Below are positions 13,014 to 24,681 of a stretch of 64,000 bases of DNA, in pieces. The stretch is from Lunularia cruciata. Taxonomy: Eukaryota; Streptophyta; Marchantiopsida; Lunulariales; Lunulariaceae. The stretch lies in NCBI GenBank assembly GCA_948567375.1, contig OX419762.1, forward strand, positions 26,986,608-27,050,607, written 5' to 3'. A model generated the notes under the pieces. It searched no databases. It was not told the DNA's origin and saw only the letters and a program-made list of their open reading frames with translations. Every line of letters starts with the position of its first letter. Position 1 is the stretch's first letter. Position numbers and translations under genes: made by a program.

Positions 13014-13994
13014 CTATGAATATGGAGGTCGAGGAGGTGAAGAAGAAGAGGAAGATGCACAATGGTGTCTAAGTGCTACTACTGCATCCTCAAGTCTACA
13101 ACGGTATACATGATGTTGAATCCTAAATGGACTAAATGACCACCATAGGGGCCACTCGCTCATATCCAAGTCTTGATGCCTAATACTGCTAGCAAGAAGA
13201 GGATATGGGTCACAACTATAAGAACTCAATCTTCTTGATGTCCACTCCTCTTCTGCCCAACTAATAGCAGGCCTATCGTCATGGACAAATCTGTCCAAAG
13301 CACTCATCAAAGGGTCAAATGACCAAGTGTATGATGCTTTATGTACCCTATAAGGACGGAAGTGGGTAGGGTGGATAGCACCATGTGGATGGTTCCTATA
13401 ATAAGAGAATGCATAACTATCTTTGATCAAAAGATCATGAAGAGGTAAACCTAATGAAGTAAGATGCTCATATGATCTGACTCTAAGTCCTCTAGACTCA
13501 GAATCTTGCTAGATATCTCTAGAACACAAACAGACCATGAGGCGAGACCCGGTGTGAACTCCCTTTGGGAGTTTAGACCACTGCCACATGCTCCATAGCA
13601 ACCACTCCACTCCATCCGGAGTAAGATCTATCCACAAGATAACCTCAAAGCGTAGCAAACACAATTGGATGAAATGGCTAACACCAGGACGAGCTACCCA
13701 CCCTACAGGCCCGGACTGTGTGTGAGGGCACCAACCATGCCTGGTCATCCCGCTCTCCCATGCACAGAAACTGATAGCACCACAAATCCATAATGAACAT
13801 ATACAAGTAAAATCCACAATAATAATCTTCTTCCGTAGGAAACCGAGGAAGAGGATACATAGAATATACTCTCTTGATAGACAAATCCTCTCTAAACTCA
13901 GTCTAAGTGCCCTAAGTCTCCACACTATGAGGTAACACATGGATGGCATCAGTTTGGGTCTGCATCTCATGACGAGTATGGGTCTCGCAAGCAA
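13014..13994 (-). pseudogene. Unidentified ORF2 of copy 1, C-terminal part
   Basis: Two partly overlapping frames (13994-13509 and 13430-13014) read as one protein when frameshifts are allowed. The last part carries YYRNHPHGAIHPTHFRPYR, then a Trp- and Arg-rich region and a Ser/Pro tail. I do not recognise the family. The same protein, badly decayed, is found on the plus strand at 25.33-25.70 kb (NNHPHTAIYLCRF). It therefore belongs to the element family and is not a chance frame. Its position between ORF1 and the transposase in both copies suggests an accessory transposon gene or an old captured host gene. Confidence 0.5.
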
Positions 13995-14421
13995 TAGTAC
14001 TTAGTTTGGATCCAAGGTAAGCCACACGAGCCCTCAAATGAGCTAGACTAATCTCACTCTCCTCTACATGAGCTGTCATCTGAGCTAGACTACTCTCACT
14101 CTCCTCTACCTGAACATGTGCACTCTCACACCTCTCTATAGCATATGCTAACTCTTGTGCCTGATTCTGTAACTGGAGCTTGTAACCCTTCGCCATGGCA
14201 GCGGCACCTAGTATGTCCATGTCCAAGTCACCTAATCTCTGCTCTCTCTCCATCTCAGAAGTAAGCAAGGTCAGATGCCTCTTCTCCTTTGTAGCAAGTA
14301 AATCCTCTTGCTCACAAAGGAGTCTCTCTTGCTCTAGCACTAATCTCTCTCTCTCTCTCTCCTCTACACTCTCCAATCTACTCTCACGCTCAAGGAGATT
14401 TCTCTCTCTACACTCAGTCAC
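13912..14421 (-). CDS. Coiled-coil ORF of 169 codons within ORF2
   Basis: An uninterrupted frame starting at the ATG at 14421. It begins with a Glu/Arg-rich heptad region (RESRLESVEERERERLVLEQ), continues as a long helix, and contains an internal repeat: VEESESSLAQM followed about 15 residues later by VEESEISLAHL. It ends with a short non-helical tail. No catalytic motif or membrane segment is visible. It is probably the middle exon or segment of the larger ORF2 protein on this strand (15426 down to 13014), and may serve for self-association. It is the only long frame of ORF2 without a stop. It could also be open only because of its low-complexity, GAGA-rich DNA. Confidence 0.4.
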   Translation of the reverse strand: MTECRERNLLERESRLESVEERERERLVLEQERLLCEQEDLLATKEKRHLTLLTSEMEREQRLGDLDMDILGAAAMAKGYKLQLQNQAQELAYAIERCESAHVQVEESESSLAQMTAHVEESEISLAHLRARVAYLGSKLSTIACETHTRHEMQTQTDAIHVLPHSVET

Positions 14422-14767
14422 TCGAACACAATCATCTAAAATGCAAGTGCTGTCAATAGAACAAGAAGGAGGTGAAGGTACTCTCTAAAATGCATGGGGT
14501 CACCAGCCTCCTCACATACGGAGAAAGTGGTGAAGAGGAAGAAGAGTGAAATGGAGTTATCTCAACAAAGGGTAAGGGCTATGTCTCAACACAAATCTGT
14601 TGAACACTGTTCACAAGTGGTACATTTAGTTATCTATCAAGTACAAATTCATATTTGAATTTAAAAATATACAAGTTCACAAGTTCATTAATTCAAGCTT
14701 CTTAAATGAACTCATTTATTAAACCGGTAATGGTATATACAAAAGAACTTTGTATGTTTTCCAACAT

Positions 14768-14771
<4 letters not shown>

Positions 14772-14841
<70 letters not shown>
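14772..14841. repeat. TA dinucleotide microsatellite, 70 bp
   Basis: A pure AT/TA run. It separates the N-terminal and coiled-coil parts of ORF2. A length this pure is usually unstable, so it is likely polymorphic. Confidence 0.97.
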
Positions 14842-14843
<2 letters not shown>

Positions 14844-14867
14844 CAAAACTCAAACCTAATCAATCAA

Positions 14868-15426
14868 TCACTCATTATCCTCATCCTCCCAATCATCAGT
14901 AGTCTCGTCCTCATCTAAGCTATTTGTATCCTCATGATCATCATCATGCTCTCCCTTGTATATAATCTCCTCCTCTCCATCACTCAAGTACATCACGTCT
15001 TCCTCTGGAATGAAACCTCTCTCCACAAAGAGATGAGTGAGTATCTGTTCAAAGAAGGTGACTCTAAACCTAAGCTCCTTAGGACTCCTCAATTGGCTTT
15101 GCAAACTTCCCACCTTTGCAATGATAGCTCTAAAAGCTAACTCTTCCCAAATAATCCTCCACACCAAATCTCCTCAACTCGGTCTTGGTGTTGAGTACCA
15201 AATGCCCATGTACAATCTTGGGCCTAATATTGGGTGCAACAAGTGCACCCATCAACAGGAAGAAAACTCGTAATGCAGGATATACACATTGCTTTGCAAG
15301 ATATCTTTTTGCAACCCTATTCCTTTGTGGAAACCAGTCTGAAACAACTGTGTAAGGAACTGTCCTCCATCTTGGTGTTCTCTCCCTTGGCATGGCAAGT
15401 GCATCTCTAACTATATCTGTAGTCAA
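14868..15426 (-). pseudogene. Unidentified ORF2 of copy 1, N-terminal part
   Basis: Two overlapping frames (15426-15130 and 15167-14868) join by a frameshift near 15150. The first contains NRVAKRYLAKQCVYPALRVF and then IRPKIVHGHLVLN. The second contains FEQILTHLFVERGFIPEED and ends in a strongly acidic tail rich in Asp and Glu. The plus-strand homologue at 23.36-23.70 kb keeps MARRYLARQYTSLALG, then RRLKVVHRNIILAAK and LFMERGF. The pairing of the two copies in the same block order is strong evidence that this was once a translated protein. No family is recognised. Confidence 0.5.
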
Positions 15427-15755
15427 TTGAAACTATCTACCTCTTACCAAACCTATGCAAGAGACCTTGTCCCATGAACTCACAAACTCTGTACATGGAA
15501 GGACCTGCAAAACCCACCAAAAAAAATCAGCTCAAACTTCTCTCCCAAGGACTCAAGCTCAAGGGTGCCGCTCGAAGATACCCAGGGATAGTAGAAACCT
15601 CAAAAGTGCCACGGGTTGCCATTGGTCGCCATTGGTTGCCGCAATTGGGAGCCGCTTGGGAGCGGGGGTCGCTCCTGACCTTGGTGCCCCCCACACGACA
15701 CCAGGGGGACAGCCAATGCCGCACGTAGGTGTGGGAGGCCGCTAGATGGCACTGA

Positions 15756-16181
15756 GGGACAAGAAGGGAGACGCTAGGAGCTGCACGCAGCCCCACGGAA
15801 ACGTTGGGTGCCACACGGGGTCACGGGAAGGCGCCCATGTGCAGGGGTTTAGGGTTTGGAGATGGCGCTTGAGGATGCTGGGAGGCGCTGCGGGACAAGG
15901 AGGGAGACGCAAGGAGGTCCATGCAGCCCCACAAAAATGCTGTGTTGTGCGGGGTTGCGGGAAGGCGTTTGTGCGTAGGAGTTTAGGATTTGGGGATGGT
16001 GCTAGACGGCACAAGAGGACGCTAGGAGACATAGTGGGACAAGGAGGGAGATGCAAGGAGGTCTGCACAGCCCCGCGGAAATGCTGGGTGCTACATAGGG
16101 TCACGGGAAGGCACTCATGCGCAGGGTTTTAGGGTTTGGGGATGGTACTGGATGGCACGAGAGGATGTTGGGAGGCACTAC
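15756..16181. repeat. Minisatellite, three units of 136-146 bp
   Basis: Each unit starts GGGACAAG(A/G)AGGGAGA, at 15756, 15892 and 16036. Each carries a CAGCCCC(A/G)C block and a TTTAGGGTTTGG-like motif. It is GC-rich compared with its surroundings. The TTTAGGG motif equals the common plant telomere repeat, but it is present only once per unit and is mutated in unit 2. Confidence 0.85.
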
Positions 16182-17744
16182 GGGACACGTTAGGAGGCGC
16201 TGATGATTTGAAAGCATTAAACATAAAATAAATCAAAATCTTGAGGTGGAATGAAGAGCAAACAATGAAGAAGGTTTGAAGAATTCCTCTAGCCGTGGAT
16301 AGTGAAGTCCAAGAGTGATTTTGAGCTCCATTACATCTAGGAAATTTTGATCTCCTGAATTCCAGAGACAGCAGTTCAAATCTGATGTTTGTCTAAGCAA
16401 CACCACTTGATGAAATTTATTGGGTGTTGAATGCTATGGAATGCTATGAGCCAATCTCCTTCCTAAGTATTTCTCATGTTGGGCCCATCAACTATCTTTT
16501 CATATCCACAAATTTCTACCATGGTTCAAATTGAATCTGCTCTCAATCTCTCGAATGCTCTCCTTATCTCTCTTCTCAATCTCTCCTTGTCGTTTCTCTT
16601 GAGTATGCAAAGCACTCCTTCAATTAGAAATGTGAATGGAATTCTTCCTCTCAACTAAACTCTCAAAATTCCAACTCTTTGGCCCCACAAATTCCAACTC
16701 TCCCAAGCCCCCCATAGCGAATTGGTCTCCTTTGAGTTGGGCTTCAGCCAGTTTGCCTCCTTCAAGTGAGTATGTTCCCTTCCAAACACCCCACTCTCAA
16801 AATGATTCTTTCTCTTTCAAACAACTCACACACCCATGCACACACTCGCAAAATGACCCTTTCTTGTTCCAACACCCCACACACTTGCAATACGAGGCTT
16901 TCTAACACCTTCACACCCATGGGAATGACATGAATTGAAAAGAAGAAGGTTTATATAACCCAGGCAGTTGGGAAAAAATGTCAATACCAAACATCCCAAA
17001 TGTACACTTTGGGGGAAAAATTTCATTTTTCAATTGAAAGAACTCAAATCCCGAGCGGCAACATGCGGCACTCCACGTCGCCAACCGGCGCAAGCAAGCA
17101 TTGCATATGCCTACCAGCGCCTACCACCGGCGCCTACCAGCACCAACAAGTGCATTTAATGTTTTTGCATATTGGAGTATGGTCCCCAACATCCGCCAGT
17201 GTCTACGAGCGCCATCAAGTGGCACCGGCAGGCGCCACTCGATGACCTGGAAGCATTTTTTAAGTTTGTGAGCAGCGCGCAGCGTGTATGAGCGCTATCT
17301 CATGGTGTATGCAACATTGGCACACTTTTTTCCAACAACATCCGACAAGTGACTTTCAAGTGTAAACTTGCTAAACACCACACCTTGTAAGTGTAAGCGG
17401 AGGCCTTACAAATGTACAGATTAAGCTTCATAGAATTCTTTTTGCATCCTTTGAATTCTTATCCCAATATTACATCAAGATACACTCATGGTCTAAGATA
17501 AAGACTCATGGTCTAAGTTACCAGACTATGAGATATGAGATGAATAATTGAAAAATATATATTTCATTATTTGGAATCTCAACAATTGATTATATCAGCA
17601 TTGTTATAATCAAGGCAATGTTGCATCACCCTTGATCTACTTTCTTCTCTACCAAGTTCTATACCATGAAAAGACATTTCTGAATCTATTTGAGTTTCCT
17701 ATGTAAATCTGCCATCCTATTGATTAAAAAATTATGTAAAAAAA

Positions 17745-18864
17745 TACACACGATACACACTTTAACAAATAAGCATTTCTACTATTGTCTTTTAGTTGCA
17801 CTCTTAGCTCGCAAAGAGAATGCCATCTAGGTTTCAATACTCCTATACAATGCTCATTTATCACTCTTGCTTTTACTAAATATTTGCTAAATATTAAACT
17901 CCTACTTGTCCTCTGATTGAGCCTGCTTGAAAGCGGGGACTAGGTGATGCATAGGTACATAACCCGAATCACCTAAAAGATACTCCTTTGGCTCAAAAGT
18001 GCGACATCTCCCTCTTAGGTTCAAATCATTCCATAGTGACAATTTTTTCAAACAAGTCATGTCATGACATGACCCTGGCATTCCTACAAATAAAAAAATC
18101 AGGCCATACTTTTAGTAAACTATACAAAAAGGATCACCAATGCATTGCAAAAATACCTAACAAAACATCACATAACATAAAACATACCTCCGGAAAAATG
18201 TATAATTCTCCTTTTATCATCACAAATAACTTGGCCATTTATAGAATATGAACCCTTGCGGCTGAAATATATTTCCCCGTCCACAGTTGGTCGGGCTGCA
18301 AGAGGAAACAATGTTCTATCTACCAAACCAACACAATCGGGAAAACCTTTCTGTGCAAAAACAGTGGATATACTCCTCCTCTCCTCGAGTTTGGGCCAAG
18401 CAACTTGACTCCTTATCACATCTAATATGGCTATCATAACTCTATCAATAAAAGCAATTGTTGAACAAGCACTAATGCCCCAAATGTTGAACAAGCTCCA
18501 TTGCAGTGATGCCCAAATCTATCAAATGCTAGGGCAACTTGGATCCACACAAGTGTTTGCTCTCTTTGGTACCTTTTCTCAAAAATCATGTGAGTCTTAA
18601 TCAAATCCACAAATGTTGAAGAATCCACATCCATTCTAGTAAGCTAGCAAAAGGCCTTAGTATCTAGATTTCTAAAATAGTCCTTCACAAACTCTCTACT
18701 ACAAGGGTAAGTAACATGGGGTTCCAAGTATTGATGAGTATGTGCATACTCCCATCCACTAATAAAACATTCTAGCATATCTAAGCTCTTCCTAATTCTT
18801 CGTCTTCATCTTCTAATCCTTGTAGCAATTCTCCAAATCTAACCGAATCATCCATTGAATACAT
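17745..18864 (-). pseudogene. PIF/Harbinger DDE transposase (HARBI1-like), with intron
   Basis: Reading from 18864 downwards, an N-terminal region contains EYAHTHQYLEP and TFVDLIKTHMIFEKRYQREQ. The DDE nuclease domain follows. The first Asp is in FPDCVGLVDRTLFPL and is followed by GSYSINGQVICDDKRRI. An intron (18187-18084, GTATGT to TTGTAG) splits a Gly codon in phase, restoring GGMPGSCHDMTCLK. The second Asp is in EYLLGDSGYVPMHHLVPAF and the Glu in ARVINEHCIGVLKPRWHSL. These are the family's expected catalytic and flanking motifs. It is broken by a frameshift near 18480, where GHHCNGACS changes frame, and by at least one more near 17900, plus stops. The transposase would cut at TWA sites with ORF1 as partner. 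Confidence 0.75.
18084..18187 (-). other. Intron of the Harbinger transposase, 104 bp
   Basis: Starts GTATGT and ends TTGTAG on the minus strand. It interrupts the codon G|GA inside FSGGMPGSCHD, the conserved Harbinger motif, and splicing restores the frame exactly. An AT-rich body and short length are typical for plants. Confidence 0.75.
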
Positions 18865-19682
18865 TTTCTAATATTTTTGGTTAGTTCTAGACGAGTGCTC
18901 CTTCTTGGCATGACTTTACTCAATTTTTAATCACCATGGATAACTCCTCATCAACAAAGGGGCACCTCTCTTCTCGGCAAAAGTGCACCTTTCTTCTCGG
19001 TGAAATTTCAGCAAAGAGGAATCTCTATTCTCTGTGCACACAAAGAAAGAATCTCATCAATTTCATTCTGTAACAAGAAAACAAGTTCATGAATTTCATT
19101 TCATCACTGAAAGTGGAAGAAGGGTATACATTTCATACTTGTACAAGAGAAATTTTTTTTAAATAATGAAATTGAGAGTAACACTTCAAACAAAATCACT
19201 CTTCCTTCTAACCTTCCCACTGCTCGCACTCAAATCTTCCCACTCCAAACGAATTCACTCCCCCTTCTACCTATGAGTCTCTCAAATCTTCATCGGGTGG
19301 TCAATTTTTGCATGCCCTCAAATCTTTCCACTCATGCTCCCTCCAATCTTCCTTGGTGGTAAAAAATTGCCGAGTTGCCGCTCATCATTTCATTACCATG
19401 GGTGTTCTCGAACATCCTGGATGCTCCTTTTGGTGGCCGTCACTTTCACTCTAACCCTAAATGATAACTTTATTAACCCTAATGTGCAATCAATACACTA
19501 CGGAGTGATAAAAAAATTCTTTATCCCTTATTTTCTACGAACCACCTCATACAGAGTGTGCTAATAATAAGGAACTTGGCCCAAACTCCGTAACAATACA
19601 TTTTCTACCTCCCGGTCACACACCGTACCCATTTAGTCAACGCTTTGTAAAAATCTATATGGAAAGTTATAAAACTTTGTAT

Positions 19683-19702
19683 ACCTATTTCTGAAACCTC
19701 CA
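19683..19702 (-). repeat. Right terminal inverted repeat of copy 1
   Basis: Complementary to the left repeat at 10337-10356 with two mismatches. Just inside is a small AAAGTT/AACTTT stem at 19663-19678. Confidence 0.65.
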
Positions 19703-20259
19703 GTATTCACAACCCAGTTTCCATTTGTGGATTGACAGTTTGATAGTCTATGGAAATGGATTGTACATTGGGTGTTTTGTCAATCGTTTCTACTTCACTC
19801 AACGGCTTCCCACAACTTTTTCTTATCTCATAGAAAGAGGTTCATTTTCTCGCAAACAACTGGACTTTCAGAATTGCAACAACAGGTGTCCTCCACCTCT
19901 TCTCCATACGGTACTTACTATAGTTCAACATCAAGTTCCATCACTAGATTTGCATTAGTATCCTATGACAAAATCGTGAAATCTATAATTCTACCTCCCA
20001 TAGTAGGTTATCCTGCCGTCGTTTTTGTTCTTTCTGCCATCGTTAAAAAAAGCTCATGCAAAGATACACGATGTCCCGTTAATATCTGTGAATACATAAT
20101 CCAAGATCGTACCATTGATTAGTGTTAGTGAATCACTAAAGTTAAACATAAACTGCTAAGACAGAGCAAGACTTTACACACAACATTTTAACGTAGAAAC
20201 TGCACTACACCTTACTATTTTATTGTTGCAATTCACTGTACGCTGTAAAGAAACAAATA
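19703..20259. other. Spacer between two inverted Harbinger-like elements
   Basis: About 560 bases with no recognisable gene. Short frames at 19725-20122 show no known domain. It may be the pre-insertion host sequence. Confidence 0.4.
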
Positions 20260-23200
20260 GGAGTTTCAGATATAGCTTTTAGCAGGTCCATAGAAATCCA
20301 TAAAATACTATACAGGTAACCCATCAAAATTTGATGGATAATGGATTCGAAGGTACACAAAAGTTTTATGGGTGCTCTATCCAACTGTAAAAGAGTTATA
20401 GGAAATCACGACCCATTGATTTTTTTTGCTGCGCGTTATGACGGCTTTCTATGACTAAGGATGTGTATTACTTTTTCAATCTGTATACATTCACTAAAGC
20501 TCGGGAAAGTCCAAGTTGTGCATTGTCCACCATATTAAATTGCTTTAAAATGCAATTTAATTAGCACTAATTGAACATTAATTAATGGAAATTTAAATTA
20601 GAATATCATACTTCCATGAGTCATGTTGGGAGAGAGAGAGGGGAAATAGTAACAATTTAAACATCGTGCTTCTTGTTTCAAATCAATCAAAATAGAATTT
20701 TAGTCCATTTCCATTTTTCCAAATTGCTTCCAGTTTGCTACTCAACAATTGGGGTGTAGGTTTAGGGTAAATATTGCACAAGTACACGCTCCAAATGTAA
20801 AATTGTTGGGGTGTGGTTTTATTGCAATGCAACACACTTAACTCTATAACAAAATTGCATCTTACATTGGTGTGCTTACAAGAAGCAAGGTAGAGAGGGA
20901 CTTTGAATGGAGTTTCTATTGCATTATTGGAGTGAAGATGATGAAAATCACATTAAAATGGGTACTAAAGTGGTGGAACTTTGCATGCAGTTCCAAATAT
21001 TTGTAGAGTATATTGCAATATGCTTGTAGCACTAATTTTTTTTTGAAATTTTTTGAGGGTTGGATAGTGTTGCATTTAGATAAACTACCCCCCAGATTGC
21101 ATTAGAGTTTTGAAATATTGATTGCATTCCTTGAAAGAAATAAGAGTTTAGCTAAATGACACCTCAAGAAATCATTTCTTGTTAAAGTGGATTGGTGTTT
21201 GCATAATTTTGCATAATTTCCAAATTGATAGTTCTAATATATAGGTTGAGCAAGAAAGGAAATGAATTCCGACTTCTCAAACTAGGATCTATCAAAGCAT
21301 GAACACCATAGAGAGCATGAAGAGTAGAATAGAAATCTAGTGATGAAAACTTGTCTTGTATTCAACCACCAACCAAGTGTGTTCTTTGAATACAAGATCA
21401 TAATATTGGTGGTGTATGTTTTTTTGTATTGCAATAAAAAGAATGCTCTATTGCAAAAGAAACTTTGTCAAATTGTTGGGATGTTGATGAATTAGCTCTA
21501 TACTAGGAGTTGCAAATACACTAGATGTGTGAGAGTGGTGAGAGTATATGCAAGATGCATAAGTGACAATATGTGGATGAAGCATGAGAGGCAGATGAGA
21601 TGAGAGTGATTGCATTTGTTGTATCCGTGGGATGCATGAGAAGAGATACATTTCGAAAACCAAATTTGAGTGTCCAATTCTTGAGTGACAAAACAATTCT
21701 GTAAAATTGAGTGTGATAATTGAAAGTAACCATTAATGTGTGAGAGGAGAGTGATAATGTGATATATTCAAAAGTTGTTAGTTGTGAAATGAAATCAAAT
21801 GAATATCCAAAAGGTGCACCAGTGATATATTTTTTGATATCAATTGTAATATTCAACATGAATATGACATAAATTTTGTGCTCAAGAGAGTGATAATATG
21901 CAAGTGGAAGAGTGAGAGTGATGAGATAGTATGCACGGGATGCATATGAGAGGGATAGAAATATTCAAACTAGGGTGTGAATGTGAATCAACAATCACTT
22001 TTGAATGATATCAATGGTATTAATGTTTATATTGAGAGGTTGTAATCAATCAGAGTAGATGTTTGGTCTCTAAAAGATTTAAAATGCACTATTAATTTGA
22101 GATTCTAAGTTCTAAACTCATCATTTACATTTTGAATTTCAATGGATGAGAGAGGATTTGGAGACAAGAGTTAGAATGGAATTTCACAAAGAAGGTTTCG
22201 AGGACCAAAGTGAGAGTGTGAGAGAAGGTTCCAAGACAAAGTATTCAGGAGAAATTTCAAAGGGAAGGTTTTGAGTAAGAGAGAAGGTTTGAGCAAGAAA
22301 GAAAGTTTCAAAAGGGAATTGAGAGTGAGAGTAGGATCAAAATGGGAAGAGACGAGTGTTGAAGAAGGATATTTTGAACAAAAGGCAAGACAATAGATAG
22401 TGAGAGTGGGAGAATAGGTTCCAAATGGGAAGAGGTAAGAAGGAGAACTATATATATTGCAAAAGGAAGTAGTATAGATTTTGAAAGAGAAGGCAAGAAG
22501 AAGAGAAAAAGGTGTATAGATCATGAGGCAAAGAAGGAGAGTGAGAAGTTCAATTCACTTTGGCTATGTCCTAATACCAAAGAATGGTGGAGGAAGAACA
22601 CATGGACGAGATCAAAGCAAGACCTTATCTCATTCAATATCATATTAATGTAGATTACATGACATATGTGAGATGGTACTAGCTTGACAAACATGAAATT
22701 TAAACCTTGGCAGAAGAAATTAATGAGATTGACTTGGATGTAATGAGCTTGAAAATCTATGTTTGGTTCCAATATCCTAGCCCACATATGAGTTCTTTAT
22801 AAATTTCATCTTCCAATTTGCTTTCTTGGTTGAATTGTATGGAAAATCTTGAATTTTGAATTATGATGAATTGCTTAATTCCTAAACTCACCTTACCACA
22901 CCAACTTGAACTCTAACTTATGTATCTTACACATACTATGCAATTTGCATGGTAAACATAGGATGTGAGATATATGCATGACTTGAGGATTAGGGTTTTA
23001 TATATATGGTAGGTCTATTGTTTGTTTTGTACTCCTATGCTAATCTAGAATTATTATATGCCTTTCAAAAAATCCTTCTTAGCTTCTTGAAAACAATGCT
23101 AGCTTCTTAGGTTGCTTTATATAATCATTTCTTGAAACAATGCTTGCTTGTTAGGTTGCCTCATATAATCATTCCCTTTCATTGATGGATAGCTATGATT

Positions 23201-24427
23201 GTATGTAGGTTCCAAGTTTGCAAGTTGTTGGAACATGCATACTCATTCTGGTAGAGTTTGTGTGCTCATTCCTACCATGAGCATTATTTGGGAGGCATTC
23301 TATTTCGTAAGTAGTAGGGTGAGGAAGAGGCAGACAATTCCTGGTAGTTTGGTGGATGATTGGGGTCTATGAAAGATACGATGGCAAGGAGATATTTAGC
23401 AAGGCAATACACATCTCTTGCACTTGGGCCATTATTTTTAGATTGTTCCCTTCTCATTCCCATTAGGAGACTAAAGGTTGTACATAGGAACATTATTTTG
23501 GCAGCAAAAATGAAGATAACTAGATCTACTTTGGAAGGCTATGATTGAGTGGAGATGACGCTTTAAGCTATTGAGGCAAAGTTGGTGTTTTTACATATGC
23601 AACTTCACCATCTTGATGGCCACTGCTTCAAGTTGAATTTTATAGGCTAGTTTTTCATTCATTTGTTCATGGAGAGAGGGTTCATGAGTGTTGACAAAGT
23701 AAAATATGATAACAAGGAGAAGAAGAGGAGATCTTCATCAATGATGTATGGGATACAAAGAAAAGGCAAAGGGAGAAGATCAAGATGAGGAGCATATAGT
23801 GGAGGGTGAGTGAGAGTTTAATTTTAGAATAGCTTTTCAAAACCTTGTTGTTTCTTGGCATGCACTTAATTTATCCTTACTTATTATAAAAGATAAAATT
23901 TGGAAGAATTTTTTAATATTTTTATATGATTATAACTCTATAATAATAAAAGATAATTATTGGATGATTTTTGCATTTGCTTTAGCATTCTTGTTTGTGT
24001 CAGCCAATTCTCAATTAGTGATGGAGATAATCTTTTCACTTGGATGTGGAGTAGTTTATCCCTATGTTGCCCCTATAGAAGAAGAAGATGGAGTGCAGAA
24101 GATAACTTGACCGCTAGTCAAGTTATGGTCATAATGAAGAGCATCCACATAGTGTTGTAGAGGGAGAGTTGCATATACTAATGGAGTCAAGATAAGGAGT
24201 TAGGAGGAGCAACCACCCTCCTTGGAAGAAGAGCGTGAGGATGGAAGAGGAGGAGTATACTACCTCAACATGATATGCATTTTAGAAAAGTACTAAAGTT
24301 GGGTAAAGCACTTCATACCCTTGTTAACCACATGCTCACAATAATACTTGGATGAATATCCCAAAGGGAATTTATGTATACTTGCTTCCCAATCAAGAGA
24401 TTGGTAGAGTTAGATAGGTTTGTGAAT

Positions 24428-24502
24428 GATGTATGACATGATTCTAGATGTTACCAACCCACATTTCACATCTAGATCATATGGCTAGCTCTTGGTATTA
24501 CA
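24428..24502 (+). repeat. Fragment of the B-family LTR
   Basis: The last 75 bases match the plus-strand right edge of the B LTR (compare 34941-35015), including CATATGGCTAGCTCTTGG and the terminal TATTACA. The rest of the LTR is absent. It is the fourth trace of this LTR in the window. Confidence 0.8.
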
Positions 24503-24652
24503 CTAGTGCATATGGAGAGACCAGTCAAAGATCACTCTAAGGTGTCTCATACAAGGTGATACACTATAGAACTGGTAGTTCATATTGGAACTTGGACATA
24601 CATTGTAAAGAGTGTCACTCAAGAGTCTCATACTCAACATATTAGTAGAGAG

Positions 24653-24681
24653 ACTCATACTCATACTCATACTCATACTCA
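24653..24681. repeat. ACTCAT hexanucleotide microsatellite
   Basis: Five near-perfect units directly downstream of the B-LTR fragment. No coding role. Confidence 0.9.

Larger units (their letters stand above)
10337..19702. mobile_element. Large PIF/Harbinger-like DNA transposon (copy 1)
   Basis: The left end reads GGGGGGTTTCAGAAATAGGT and the right end, reverse-complemented, TGGAGGTTTCAGAAATAGGT, an 18 of 20 match. The left flank is TTA, as expected for the 3-bp TWA target duplication of this superfamily; the right flank reads GTA, so the duplication is imperfect. Between the ends lie a Myb/SANT-like ORF1 on the plus strand, an unidentified ORF2 on the minus strand and a DDE transposase on the minus strand. 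ORF1 plus transposase is the classical PIF/Harbinger gene pair. At 9.4 kb the element is long for the superfamily, mainly because of ORF2 and the minisatellites inside it. Confidence 0.7.

Noticed and set aside
15742-16132. Open frames of 120-128 codons on both strands
   Set aside because: Created by the GC-rich minisatellite; repeated peptides follow the DNA repeat and not a protein family.
15840-16140. Interstitial telomere array
   Set aside because: TTTAGGG occurs once per minisatellite unit, not as a continuous array.
20260-20275. Exact left end and target duplication of Harbinger copy 2
   Set aside because: The end sequence is similar to that of copy 1, but no TWA duplication matches the right flank, so it is kept only as tentative.
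21448-22787. Several minus-strand frames with hydrophobic Ser/Leu-rich sequence
   Set aside because: Antisense of purine-rich GAGAGTGAGAG-type DNA; no transposase motif found on either strand where copy 2 should have one.
23284-23493. Minus-strand open frame of 69 codons
   Set aside because: It is the antisense of the ORF2-like relic, which aligns in the plus-strand frame with copy 1.
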